64,000 bases of DNA from Cladorhizidae sp. MBARI D1340-BT2 (lineage: Eukaryota > Porifera > Demospongiae > Poecilosclerida > Cladorhizidae). Positions 11,276 through 24,204 of the stretch are shown here, in pieces. Where the stretch lies: assembly GCA_028752905.1 (NCBI GenBank), contig JAQNBH010000004.1, forward strand, positions 1 to 64,000, written 5' to 3'. Below the pieces are notes generated by a model. It did not search any database. It saw only the letters and a program-made list of their open reading frames with translations, and was not told the DNA's origin. The number at the start of each line of letters is the position of its first letter. Within the stretch, counting starts at the first letter, position 1. A program made the translations under genes and the position numbers.

Positions 11276-11850
11276 TTGTTGGTCATGTGAAGTACATGCA
11301 CAGCAAGTTCAAGCGTTTCGTTGGCCAAATATTTTTTTCTTCTTTCACAAGTTTTCCCCAAAAAATTATATATTAATGAGTTATGGAATAATGTATTGAA
11401 TAATGTCATGTGAAAGTCAGTCAAAAAAATATATTTTGGCCAACGAAACGCTTGAACTTGCTGTGCATGTACTTTACATGACCAACAACAAAAATAGCAA
11501 ATTTGACATTCACAGCGATAGGCGTGTGCACGCTGCTGTCGTCCACAGAAATGGGTGTGGCTCCTGTATGGAGGAGCACAAGACTCTATATACTAATATC
11601 TATATATTCACCAATTTACCATAATATTGTATTACAGCATGTATGGAGCTACACATGACAAAGTGAAAATAGAGTGGTGGACATATGGAAGTACAGTTAT
11701 AGGGACATTCCAATTAATAGAGGGGCATAGGTCCGAACTGGCCTCACTAATTGGGATATCCCTATAACTGTACTTCCATATGTCCACCACTCTATTTTCA
11801 CCTTGCCATGTGTAGCTCCATACATGCTGTAATACAATATTATGGTAAAT
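10664..11850. other. Asymmetric centre of palindrome 1
   Basis: This 1187-bp spacer breaks the mirror symmetry. The left side reads CACTAATATTGTATTACAG, the right (reverse complement) CACCAATTTACCATAATATTG. It holds the end of the higher-order repeat up to 11275 and then type A monomer. The same sequence, including the 11275 junction, occurs inverted in array 2 (28122-29308), so it predates the palindrome. No gene. Confidence 0.8.
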
Positions 11851-14800
11851 TGGTGAATATATAGATATTAGTATATAGAGTCTTGTGCTCCTCCATACAG
11901 GAGCCACACCCATTTCTGTGGACGGCAGCAGCGTGCACACGCCTATCGCTGTGAATGTCAAATTTGCTATTTTTGTTGTTGGTCATGTAAAGTACATGCA
12001 CAGCAAGTTCAAGCGTTTCGTTGGCCAAATATATTTTTTTACTTTCACAATTTTCCCCAAAAAATTATATATTAATGAGTTATGGAATAATGTATTGACT
12101 AATTTCTAAATATTCACATACGTATCCTAATAGTTTATTAATGCATGTGTGGATTTGAACATGACAAGGTAAATATAGAGTGGTGGACATATGGAAGTAC
12201 AGTTATAGGGACATTCCAATTAATATAGGGGCATACGTCTGAACTGGCCTCATTAATTGGGATATCCCTATGACTGTACTTCCATATGTCCACCACTCTA
12301 TTTTTACCTTGTTATGTTCAACTCCACACATGTATTAATAAACTATTAGGATACGTATGTGAATATTTAGAAATTAGTATATAGAGGTTGAAGACTATTT
12401 AATATTAATGAGTTATGGAATAATGAATTGAACTATAAATAGTCTTCAACCTCTAACTAATATCTAAATATTCACATACTTATCCTAATAGTTTATTACT
12501 GCATGTGTGGAGCTGAACATGACAAGGTAAAAATAGAGTGGTGGACATATGGAAGTACAGTTATAGGGATATCCCAATTAATGAGGCCAGTTCGGACCTA
12601 AATAGTCTTCAACCTCTATATACTAATTTCTAAATATTCACATACGTATCCTAATAGTTTATTAATGCATGTGTGGATTTGAACATGACAAGGTAAATAT
12701 AGAGTGGTGGACATATGGAAGTACAGTTATAGGGACATTCCAATTAATATAGGGGCATACGTCTGAACTGGCCTCATTAATTGGGATATCCCTATGACTG
12801 TACTTCCATATGTCCACCACTCTATTTTTACCTTGTTATGTTCAACTCCACACATGTATTAATAAACTATTAGGATACGTATGTGAATATTTAGAAATTA
12901 GTATATAGAGGTTGAAGACTATTTAATATTAATGAGTTATGGAATAATGTAATGAACTATAAATAGTCTTCAACCTCTAACTAATATCTAAATATTCACA
13001 TACTTATCCTAATAGTTTATTACTGCAGGTGTGGAGCTGAACATGCCAAGGTAAAAATAGAGTGGTGAACATATGGAAGTTCAGTTATAGGGATATCCCA
13101 ATTAATGAGGCCAGTTCGGACCTAAATAGTCTTCAACCTCTATATACTAATTTCTAAATATTCACATACGTATCCTAATAGTTTATTAATACATGTGTGG
13201 ATTTGAACATGACAAGGTAAATATAGAGTGAGTGGTGGACATATGGAAGTACAGTTATAGGGACATTCCAATTAATAGAGGGGCATAGGTCCGAACTGGC
13301 CTCATTAATTGGGATATCCCTATAACTGTACTTCCATATGTCCACCACTCTATTTTCACCTTGCCATGTGTAGCTCCATACATGCTGTAATACAATATTA
13401 GTGAATATATAGATATTAGTATATAGAGTCTTGTGCTCCTCCATACAGGAGCCACACCCATTTCTGTGGACGGCAGCAGCGTGCACACGCCTATCGCTGT
13501 GAATGTCAAATTTGCTATTTTTGTTGTTGGTCATGTAAAGTACATGCACAGCAAGTTCAAGCGTTTCGTTGGCCAAATATATTTTTTTACTTTCACAATT
13601 TTCCCCAAAAAATTATATATTAATGAGTTATGGAATAATGTATTGACTAATTTCTAAATATTCACATACGTATCCTAATAGTTTATTAATGCATGTGTGG
13701 ATTTGAACATGACAAGGTAAATATAGAGTGGTGGACATATGGAAGTACAGTTATAGGGACATTCCAATTAATATAGGGGCATACGTCTGAACTGGCCTCA
13801 TTAATTGGGATATCCCTATGACTGTACTTCCATATGTCCACCACTCTATTTTTACCTTGTTATGTTCAACTCCACACATGTATTAATAAACTATTAGGAT
13901 ACGTATGTGAATATTTAGAAATTAGTATATAGAGGTTGAAGACTATTTAATATTAATGAGTTATGGAATAATGAATTGAACTATAAATAGTCTTCAACCT
14001 CTAACTAATATCTAAATATTCACATACTTATCCTAATAGTTTATTACTGCATGTGTGGAGCTGAACATGACAAGGTAAAAATAGAGTGGTGGACATATGG
14101 AAGTACAGTTATAGGGATATCCCAATTAATGAGGCCAGTTCGGACCTAAATAGTCTTCAACCTCTATATACTAATTTCTAAATATTCACATACGTATCCT
14201 AATAGTTTATTAATGCATGTGTGGATTTGAACATGACAAGGTAAATATAGAGTGGTGGACATATGGAAGTACAGTTATAGGGACATTCCCATTAATATAG
14301 GGGCATACGTCTGAACTGGCCTCATTAATTGGGATATCCCTATGACTGTACTTCCATATGTCCACCACTCTATTTTTACCTTGTTATGTTCAACTCCACA
14401 CATGTATTAATAAACTATTAGGATACGTATGTGAATATTTAGAAATTAGTATATAGAGGTTGAAGACTATTTAATATTAATGAGTTATGGAATAATGTAA
14501 TGAACTATAAATAGTCTTCAACCTCTAACTAATATCTAAATATTCACATACTTATCCTAATAGTTTATTACTGCAGGTGTGGAGCTGAACATGCCAAGGT
14601 AAAAATAGAGTGGTGAACATATGGAAGTTCAGTTATAGGGATATCCCAATTAATGAGGCCAGTTCGGACCTAAATAGTCTTCAACCTCTATATACTAATT
14701 TCTAAATATTCACATACGTATCCTAATAGTTTATTAATACATGTGTGGATTTGAACATGACAAGGTAAATATAGAGTGAGTGGTGGACATATGGAAGTAC

Positions 14801-16302
14801 AGTTATAGGGACATTCCAATTAATAGAGGGGCATAGGTCCGAACTGGCCTCATTAATTGGGATATCCCTATAACTGTACTTCCATATGTCCACCACTCTA
14901 TTTTCACCTTGCCATGTGTAGCTCCATACATGCTGTAATACAATATTAGTGAATATATAGATATTAGTATATAGAGTCTTGTGCTCCTCCATACAGGAGC
15001 CACACCCATTTCTGTGGACGGCAGCAGCGTGCACACGCCTATCGCTGTGAATGTCAAATTTGCTATTTTTGTTGTTGGTCATGTAAAGTACATGCACAGC
15101 AAGTTCAAGCGTTTCGTTGGCCAAATATATTTTTTTACTTTCACAATTTTCCCCAAAAAATTATATATTAATGAGTTATGGAATAATGTATTGACTAATT
15201 TCTAAATATTCACATACGTATCCTAATAGTTTATTAATGCATGTGTGGATTTGAACATGACAAGGTAAATATAGAGTGGTGGACATATGGAAGTACAGTT
15301 ATAGGGACATTCCAATTAATATAGGGGCATACGTCTGAACTGGCCTCATTAATTGGGATATCCCTATGACTGTACTTCCATATGTCCACCACTCTATTTT
15401 TACCTTGTTATGTTCAACTCCACACATGTATTAATAAACTATTAGGATACGTATGTGAATATTTAGAAATTAGTATATAGAGGTTGAAGACTATTTAATA
15501 TTAATGAGTTATGGAATAATGAATTGAACTATAAATAGTCTTCAACCTCTAACTAATATCTAAATATTCACATACTTATCCTAATAGTTTATTACTGCAT
15601 GTGTGGAGCTGAACATGACAAGGTAAAAATAGAGTGGTGGACATATGGAAGTACAGTTATAGGGATATCCCAATTAATGAGGCCAGTTCGGACCTAAATA
15701 GTCTTCAACCTCTATATACTAATTTCTAAATATTCACATACGTATCCTAATAGTTTATTAATGCATGTGTGGATTTGAACATGACAAGGTAAATATAGAG
15801 TGGTGGACATATGGAAGTACAGTTATAGGGACATTCCAATTAATATAGGGGCATACGTCTGAACTGGCCTCATTAATTGGGATATCCCTATGACTGTACT
15901 TCCATATGTCCACCACTCTATTTTTACCTTGTTATGTTCAACTCCACACATGTATTAATAAACTATTAGGATACGTATGTGAATATTTAGAAATTAGTAT
16001 ATAGAGGTTGAAGACTATTTAATATTAATGAGTTATGGAATAATGTAATGAACTATAAATAGTCTTCAACCTCTAACTAATATCTAAATATTCACATACT
16101 TATCCTAATAGTTTATTACTGCAGGTGTGGAGCTGAACATGCCAAGGTAAAAATAGAGTGGTGAACATATGGAAGTTCAGTTATAGGGATATCCCAATTA
16201 ATGAGGCCAGTTCGGACCTAAATAGTCTTCAACCTCTATATACTAATTTCTAAATATTCACATACGTATCCTAATAGTTTATTAATACATGTGTGGATTT
16301 GA
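11851..16302 (-). repeat. 1548-bp higher-order repeat, mirror copy
   Basis: Reverse complement of 6212-10663, including the private variant at 14290 (mirror of 8224). The sequence at 16290-16310 (GTGTGGATTTGACCCATTTC) mirrors the left start of the higher-order repeat. It carries no gene. Confidence 0.88.
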
Positions 16303-16800
16303 CCCATTTCTGTGGACGGCAGCAGCGTGCACACGCCTATCGCTGTGAATGTCAAATTTGCTATTTTTGTTGTTGGTCATGTGAAGTACATGCACAGCAT
16401 TCCAATTAATAGAGGGGCATAGGTCCGAACTGGCCTCACTAATTGGGATATCCCTATAACTGTACTTCCATATGTCCACCACTCTATTTTCACCTTGCCA
16501 TGTGTAGCTCCATACATGCTGTAATACAATATTATGGTAAATTGGTGAATATATAGATATTAGTATATAGAGTCTTGTGCTCCTCCATACAGGAGCCACA
16601 CCCATTTCTGTGGACGGCAGCAGTGTGCACACGCCTATCGCTGTGAATGTCAAATTTGCTATTTTTGTTGTTGGTCATGTAAAGTACATGCACAGCAAGT
16701 TCAAGCGTTTCGTTGGCCAAAATATATTTTTTTGACTGACTTTCACATGACATTATTCAATACATTATTCCATAACTCATTAATATATAATTTTTTGGGA

Positions 16801-17200
16801 AAGGAACAAATTCATGTCCTGCATGGATCAAGGTACCTTGATCCATGCAGGACATGAATTTGTTCCTTCAAGGAGTAACAAGTAACATTCCTATACCAAA
16901 CGAACTGTCTCAGGAGATGCGAGAGCAGCCATTTCAGATGCTGAGGGAAGATTTTGATGATCTGCATCGGGTCCAAGATGCAGTTCCATGTACCAGAAAT
17001 CTTTTACTGCATCAGACCCTTTACCTAACACATGCACAATATATTTAATATTTATTCCTGCTCTGGGTGAACGATAGCTTTCATATGATTATCGACAGTG
17101 ACTCATAAACATTGTTTTATCTTGTGAAAATGGTATGGTTGAACTTCGAATATTCTTCAGGTGCATGTGCGGTGTGGTGGATATAGTATATTGTGGCTGA
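16801..17200 (+). other. Mirror copy of the 400-bp insert with 68-bp palindrome
   Basis: Exact mirror of 5314-5713, with the palindrome at 16801-16868 and the 67-codon ORF now on the plus strand (16845-17048). Its presence in both arms shows the insert was there before the arms were duplicated. Confidence 0.75.
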
Positions 17201-19370
17201 ATACTAATATCTATATATTCACCAATGTACCCTAATAATTTATTACTGCATGTATGGAGCTACACATGACAAAGTGAAAATAGAGTGGTGGACATATGGA
17301 AGTACAGTTATAGGGACATTCCAATTAATAGAGGGGCATAGGTCCGAACTGGCCTCACTAATTGGGATATCCCTATAACTGTACTTCCATATGTCCACCA
17401 CTCTATTTTCACCTTGCCATGTGTAGCTCCATACATGCTGTAATACAATATTATGGTAAATTGGTGAATATATAGATATTAGTATATAGAGTCTTGTGCT
17501 CCTCCACACAGGAGCCACACCCATTTCTGTGGACGGCAGCAGCGTGCACACGCCTATCGCTGTGATTGTCAAATTTGCTATTTTTGTTGTTGGTCATGTA
17601 AAGTACATGCACAGCAAGTTCAAGCGTTTCGTTGGCCAAAATATATTTTTTTGACTGACTTTCACATGACATTATTCAATACATTATTCCATAACTCAAT
17701 AATATATAATTTTTTGGGGAAAACTTGTGAAAGAAAAAAAAAATATTTGTCCAACGAAACGCTTGAACTTGCTGTGCATGTACTTCACATGACCAACAAC
17801 AAAAATAGCAAATTTGACATTCACAGCGATAGGCGTGTGCACGCTGCTGCCGTCCACAGAAATAGGTGTGGCTCCTGTGTGGAGGAGCACAAGACTCTAT
17901 ATACTAATATCTATATATTCACCAATGTACCCTAATAATTTATTACTGCATGTATGGAGCTACACATGACAAAGTGAAAATAGAGTGGTGGACATATGGA
18001 AGTACAGTTATAGGGACATTCCAATTAATAGAGGGGCATAGGTCCGAACTGGCCTCACTAATTGGGATATCCCTATAACTGTACTTCCATATGTCCACCA
18101 CTCTATTTTCACCTTGCCATGTGTAGCTCCATACATGCTGTAATACAATATTATGGTAAATTGGTGAATATATAGATATTAGTATATAGAGTCTTGTGCT
18201 CCTCCATACAGGAGCCACACCCATTTCTGTGGACGGCAGCAGCGTGCACACGCCTATCGCTGTGAATGTCAAATTTGCTATTTTTGTTGTTGGTCATGTA
18301 AAGTACATGCACAGCAAGTTCAAGCGTTTCGTTGGCCAAAATATATTTTTTGACTGACTTTCACATGACATTATTCAATTACAGAATTGATTCAGAAGAA
18401 GATAATTGACTTTTAGTTGAACTGCAATATTAATTATAGTACAATTTATTCTGTCACACATGCCATAAACCACAAAACTAATGTGGTAACTAAAAGTGCC
18501 ACAAATATCTAGCTATCTAAATGCCACTCCAATTTTGCTAGACTTATATTATAAGCATTAAACATGAATCATGCAAAAAAATTTAATTTTACGGATGTAA
18601 TCAGCCAGGTATGCCTGCTCTCTACCTCAAGGGGTTAATGCATAAAAAATCACTAGCACTAGTTTTTAACTGGTTGACTTATTTCAGTTCAAATTGAAAC
18701 ACTTCATTTCATAATGAAATGGTTCATTTATAATAGAAGCAATCCATTTCTAACAGAACCAATTCAATCTTCTAGAACTATTTCACTCCAGCTTGCAAAT
18801 TCATTCTGAGAAGAACAAATTCGGTACAGGTTGACTTCTTTCAGTTCAAATTGAAACACTTCATTCATAATGAAATGGTTAATTTATAATAGAAGCACTT
18901 CATTTCATAAACCTTAGGAGCTATATATCACACGGGCTGGCAATGCATTTTCCGTGGCCCATCCATACCCTAGTTTAAAATATGCAGAGCCAAGAATAAA
19001 CAGTTGATCTAATATTGAAATCTTATGAAGAGGAATATGAGTTCTTTCCAGCCATGAAGCTGGGGCGTAATCTTCACCAAGAGGGGGGGGAAAAGGGGGG
19101 AAGAAGAAAAAGATAACGCGTGTAGCAATATTATATTAGCTTGGGTGCTAGCGCACGCTCTTAATAATACGTGTATATAATTATACAATACAAGTTATTA
19201 ATTAACCATTATTATAACAACAAAATTAATAATATATAGTTGAATATATAGTTGTTGAATATAATTATAGTTGAGTAAATAATCAAATCATTAAACACAC
19301 ACACACACACACATACAAACAATTAAATCAATTTTTTTTTTGTATACAATAAATACACATTCAGTTGGTG

Positions 19371-21641
19371 TCAATAATACTTCACATGTGTTATAAAGGC
19401 TGCAAATAGCTTTATCAGTCTTTCCACACACTTCTTGTCCTGCAATTGCAATGTAGACAGTACAAAAAATTGAATTTTTCCATCTTTCAGCAAGGCGATT
19501 TTTGGAATGACTTCATACTTCACGAGTTCAAGCCCAAGCATTGAAACTTGGCCCGATCTCCACAACCCTAACATTTGTTCGTTATGTTGATTGCGAACAT
19601 GAAAGGAGCTTTCAACCTCAGCGACGATGACATTGATTTTCCTTGTGCTGTCATACAGAACAAAATCAGCAACTCGTGTTTCATTTTTGTATCCGTCCCA
19701 CTTGACATTGAAGGCTCCAGGCTGCAAAATTCCATGAGGAGCAGTAGCACAAACGGCCAAGAATTTGTTTGTGCAGCACAACATGACATATTCGCCTAGG
19801 CTTTCGAGGAATTTTTTCCCCAAGCTATTTTGGTTGAATCCGTGTATAATTGCTGTTTTATACAAACTATGCAATCTGTTTAACAGATATGGGAGTGCAG
19901 GACAACAGGCTGAAGGAGTCGCATCTGGAAAAGTAGAGTCAACTATTCCTGATCCATATTGTGCAAGTTCCAAAGCATTCTTGCTGACATCTTCGTTCAC
20001 AGTAATGGATTCAACGAAAATGATGTGATGGTTATAGAATATTTTAATTACCATATTAGATGATTGTTGGTAGGTAGCGCAAGTGTAGTGGAAGGGATAT
20101 TTTCCCCCCCCCAAGTCAACAGAAGTCACTGATTCCCATTGATATTTTGGTCCTAATGAATATATAATATTTGGATTAACTTCCATCTTCGGCCAGTCAC
20201 TTTCTTTCTGATCTTTCTCTTTAACCCTACTTTTAAAAAATAAGGTGAATATTCAATCACTTACAAGTAATGTAGACTTATTCACACTTACAAGGCCACT
20301 GCTCCTTCACTGGAAGCGAGACTGTAAGTGAGACTAGCCGATCGACTCCTACCCGATCGACTCCTACCCCTCCTTCTAACCATCACAGAGATAATACAGT
20401 AACAAAGGTCACACACACCACACATACTACCACAAATGCAATACTTACGGACTATTCTGCCGCTTTAATTCTGATATCTCTCCCCGTAAATCACCTACCA
20501 CTTCACGTAACTCATCTAACTGTGGAGAATTGCGGGAGAGAGGAAATAATGAGATGGGGAGGGAGGAGGAGGCGGGAGAAAGCATCACAATTATTTAAGA
20601 TATCTGTATACAGGGCTGGGCTGGCTTGTTTGATTAACTAGGACGACCAGCTGGATTAACTTAGATACCCCTATAACTGTATTTCTATATGTCCACCTTT
20701 GTTTACTTTTGCATATGCATCTCCAACCATGTACAGTAATAATATAGTTTACGAGTGAATATGTAGAAGTCAATATATAGAGGTTGATATATAGAGAGCT
20801 GGGCTGAACTAGGAGGACCCACTGGACTAACTAAGATGCCCCTATAACTGTATTTCTATATGTCCAGCTTTAACTGTTTACTTTTTCATATGTATCTCCA
20901 AACATGCAGTCTCACATAGCCTAGGGGCCTGGTGTCGCTAATCTTATGTTGTACAATGTAGTCACAAGGTTATTCTATTTGCTGCACATCTGCACAAATA
21001 TTCCACTCAACCATAAAGAAAAAGCATGGTGTGACTTGGAGTTCCCATGCCTAGACAACTACTACAAACCTTCATTCCAGAGGTGCCAGCATCATCATCA
21101 TCATCATCATCATCATGTGACTCATCATCTGACTCATATGGTTGTTTTCTCTTCCGCAACATCCGCAACTTCTCTATTACATACAAATAATGATCAATAT
21201 AAAACTAGGAATGAATACCCTTCCAGGACGTCCACCACCTCATCATTGGAGTGGGGAATCCTGAGGTGAGAATTTAAGAGTGTACGAGTGCAATTTGGGA
21301 GGGAAATTGCACTTACAACACAACAGGGCTAGGGCTAGAATGCAGATATAGTTAATGTAATTATGTATGGAGTCACCAACATCATTTGGAGTGTGGAATC
21401 CTGAGGTGAGAAAGAAATCGACACATGGTACATGGTACAATTACTTACCCAGCTGCACCTGCAACTTTCTCTCGCGCTCCTTGGACTCTCTCTCGCGCTC
21501 CTTGGACTCTCTCTCGCGCTCCTTGGACTCTGTCTCGCGCTCCTTGGACTCTCTCTCACGCTCCTTGTCGCGCTCCTTGGACTCCTTCTCGCGCTCCTTC
21601 GACTCATCCAACAATTTCCTCATCTCCTCCATAGTTTCCAT
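19371..21641 (-). CDS. Gene B: coiled-coil/RS protein with PD-(D/E)XK-like domain, mirror of gene A
   Basis: Exons in transcription order are 21641-21449, 21173-21070, 20519-20449, 20375-20292 and 20226-19371. The predicted 435-aa protein equals that of gene A; the 271-residue C-terminal part and the N-terminal repeat are identical. Splice sites, intron lengths and the satellite-related block in intron 2 are likewise mirrored. Genes A and B point toward each other across array 1, so readthrough of either would enter the satellite. Function is as inferred for gene A. Identity of both exons and introns means a very recent copy, conversion, or artefact. It says nothing by itself about selection. 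Confidence 0.7.
20589..20910 (-). repeat. Satellite-related half-units in gene B intron 2
   Basis: Mirror of 1604-1925: two diverged direct copies of the array half-unit core, ending next to the TTTAAGATATCTGTATACAG stretch at 20595-20614. Confidence 0.72.
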
Positions 21642-21880
21642 ACTGCTGAGGCACTTAGAGATCGGATGCTAAGGAGACAGGATGTGGATGGCTAAGGCCA
21701 CTAATACAAATGGAAATAAATAATGTAAACTTAAAAACCTATTTAATGTAGCATTTGACACCTTCTCCTTCTCCTACATGGGGATAGAGAGATACTTGGA
21801 TTTTTATTTATTCACCATGAGCAGCAAAATGATTGAACACTGTCCAAGCAACCCCAACCCCACCCTCCCTCCCCACTTAC

Positions 21881-22180
21881 CAGCGGCAGCTCCTAGTTAT
21901 TCGAGATTAAACGTACTGACAGTAGTGTGATCAAAATAGGGGAGGTACAAGGCTAGTTTGTGGTGTGCTGATTGGCTGACCTGTACAAGGCTAGTTTGTG
22001 GTGTGATTGGCTGACCTGCCAACCACCCATCCGACCACCTATTCTAATAAAGCACTTACATGTTCATTGGCTATTGTACTGAGTAAAGCATGACCTTTGT
22101 TTTTAGTCTGCGATAGCAAAAAAAAAAAAAAAAAAGTCTGGGGTAGCCATACCGAAATCCCCAACCAATGGTCATTGGAC
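21881..22180 (-). promoter_or_regulatory. CCAAT-box cluster and putative 5' UTR exon of gene B
   Basis: Mirror of 334-633. ATTGG pentamers on the plus strand lie near 21971, 22006, 22066 and 22176, including the duplicated ATTGGCTGACCTG copies. The reverse-complement donor ACTTAC|CAG ends at 21881. Confidence 0.42.
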
Positions 22181-22513
22181 CAGAATGTTCAGTGGACATC
22201 ACATACAGGAATGGTTGGTTGGTTAGCAGCACGTTCGCCGACCCACATCCTATCAGTTTACCACATCATAGCCTGCCCTAGCATGATCTCACAGCACATG
22301 ACTAGGTGTGTCAGCTCTATGGGGACACACAAGGTAGGTTAAAGTAGGTTGTTGTATGGGGACACACACTGTCACAATCACTTGAGTCAGGTTGAAAATA
22401 GCTCTATGGGGACACACACTGTCTGAACTAACACAGAAGAGATCATACGTCTGAACTACAGAATTACGTAAGGGCACTAAAAACTACTTGAATAGCTTAC
22501 AAAACGGTCGGAG

Positions 22514-23886
22514 AGCAGCTGAGCACACACCAGGAGTCACCCCAGGCTAGCTCACAACCAGATGCATGGGAGGAGGATTTTTGCTCATACATTTAGAGTA
22601 AATACTCAGCTAGCTGTTAAAACAATGAGGGAACAAGTAATGCAAGTAATGCACCAGACCCTGATAATGGGTCTCTTGGACTGCTATAATATTGGATGTG
22701 GCTGATTGGTAACCTGCTAACCAAATGCACATTGATTAGTTTGTGGTGTGCCAATTGGCTGACCTGCCAACCACCACCCATTGTCACTACATGTTTGACA
22801 ATGTTCGTGGGCTATTTATAGAGCAGGGTTATTTATATAGAGTGCACCAGAAGGAGTCTTAAGGAGCTCCTAAGGTAAGGCCTGTCCTAAGGCAAAAACA
22901 CACAGCAGGAGTCCAGTGGTACATGCCAATCATGCTGTTAATAAACACATTCAGCGAATGTTACCATGGACCTTCATTTAGCTAGAGCCAGAGCCATTGG
23001 CCATTTGAAATACTCAGTCACTTATTGAGCTTGTAAAGTTGACCCGAGAGCTGATAGAAGCTGTACACCAACTATGATGGCTGGTCTGCTAGTGGTCGGC
23101 CTGAGCTGAGCTGAATTAAAGTTAACCTCACTCACACTCACCCACACTTGCCCTGACATTTTGGCACCACACTATTTTGGTGCCACGCTATTTTGGCTAC
23201 CCCATGATACCATAACCATTGAAAATAACATCAGACACACTGGCGAGTTAGCACCATCACCCTGAAGGACTCAACATCTCAACATTTGCAAATCATGATG
23301 GAGAATGGTTGCTAGAGAAGGTGCTGGATAAACTTACCAAGTAATGAGCAAGTGGCGAGCAGATAGAGAGCGCTGTGGCGAGCAGATAGAGAGCAGTGTG
23401 GCAGGTAGAGAGCGGTGGCGAGCAGGTAGGAGCGGTGGCGAGCAGATAGAGGACACACCAGGAGTCAACACAACAGAGAAACACGGGTAGTCACGCGTCA
23501 GTGTTTCGTGTGCATGCGCGAGCGTTCAGTTACACGGATCCGCCCCCGACTCGGTGTTGCAGACAGTAGTGTCAATAATATTTTACTGTAATACTATTTC
23601 ATTGTGTGTTGTTTATTGTTTAAGTTACAATAAACATGGGAGCACAATAAAGCACACAGTAGAAAGCATATTAAAAAAATACATGATTTGTTTTGACTTA
23701 AAATTGATTCTGTGCTCTACATGAGTTGGGGCACATCCCCCTCCCTTATCCCTCTGGGTTGCGTTGCAGCCCATACATGGCCATTTCATGCTGTCAAGGC
23801 TGCATAGCCAATAATCTCAAGATTTTAAAAATTTCAACTTGGAGTATCTGAGGATGGTTAAAGAGATGTCTGCCTGTGCACCAGTG
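22514..23886. other. Upstream part of U block 2, outer segment
   Basis: I see no convincing gene. Items visible: TATA-like stretches (GCTATTTATAGAG near 22812 and TTATTTATATAGAG near 22829), a CCAATTGG near 22753, a GC-box-like CCGCCCC near 23541 in a locally CpG-richer stretch, and a run of GCGAGCAGATAGAGAG-type repeats at about 23350-23455. Sequence 23262-23380 (CTGAAGGACTCAACAT ... GGATAAACTTACCAAG) is duplicated at 25066-25160. It is inverted relative to 34311-35681, with which it forms the ends of palindrome 2. Confidence 0.6.
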
Positions 23887-24204
23887 AGTGTATGTATAAT
23901 ATATACACACTCACTGGTGCACAGGCAGACATCTCTGCTAGTGTATGTATAATATATACACACTCACTGATGCAGAGATAGGCATCTCTGCTAGTGTATG
24001 TATAATATATACACACTCACTGATGCACAGGCAGACATCTCTGCTAGTGTGTGTATAATATATACACACTCACTGATGCACAGGCAGACATCTCTGCTAG
24101 TGTATGTATAATTTATACACACTCACTGATGCACAGGCAGACATAACTGCTAGTGTATGTATAATATATACACACTCACTGATGCACAGGCAGACATCTC
24201 TGCT
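23887..24204 (+). repeat. 53-bp minisatellite, 6 copies
   Basis: Six head-to-tail copies of a 53-bp unit beginning GTGTATGTATAATATATACA and ending GGCAGACATCTCTGCTA. The unit contains the short palindrome GTGTATATTATACATACAC. The second copy carries AGAGATAGG in place of ACAGGCAGA. The inverted counterpart at 34063-34275 has only four copies, so the two U blocks differ by copy number. Confidence 0.9.

Larger units (their letters stand above)
4138..18376. repeat. Satellite array 1 (type A hairpin monomers, 1548-bp higher-order repeat)
   Basis: About 14.2 kb of tandem and inverted satellite. Type A monomers (700-bp period) fill the outer parts (4138-5313, 5714-6211 and mirror). A 1548-bp higher-order repeat fills 6212-11275 and its mirror image from 11851 to 16302. 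ORFs of 62-133 codons recur on both strands because the monomer is itself an inverted repeat, so I annotate no gene. The only non-satellite sequence is the insert at 5314-5713 and its mirror at 16801-17200. Confidence 0.93.
1..22513. repeat. Giant palindrome 1 (inverted duplication, arms about 10.66 kb)
   Basis: Base x in 1-10663 is the complement of base 22514-x in 11851-22513. This holds for the gene (2328-3143 against 19371-20186), the A18 homopolymer near 380 and 22120, the 68-bp palindrome insert, and private satellite variants such as the T-to-G at 8224, mirrored at 14290. I saw no arm-to-arm difference where I compared them. The symmetry still holds at base 1, so the left arm probably continues beyond the window. 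The centre (10664-11850) is not symmetric. The arms hold one gene copy each plus about 6.5 kb of satellite. A recent inverted duplication, gene conversion between arms, or a fold-back assembly error would all look like this. Confidence 0.95.

Noticed and set aside
23293..23484. Leu/Ser/Ala-rich minus-strand ORF (and 25077-25274, 32959-33156)
   Set aside because: Translation of the GCGAGCAGATAGAGAG repeats. Not conserved in frame between the duplicated copies.
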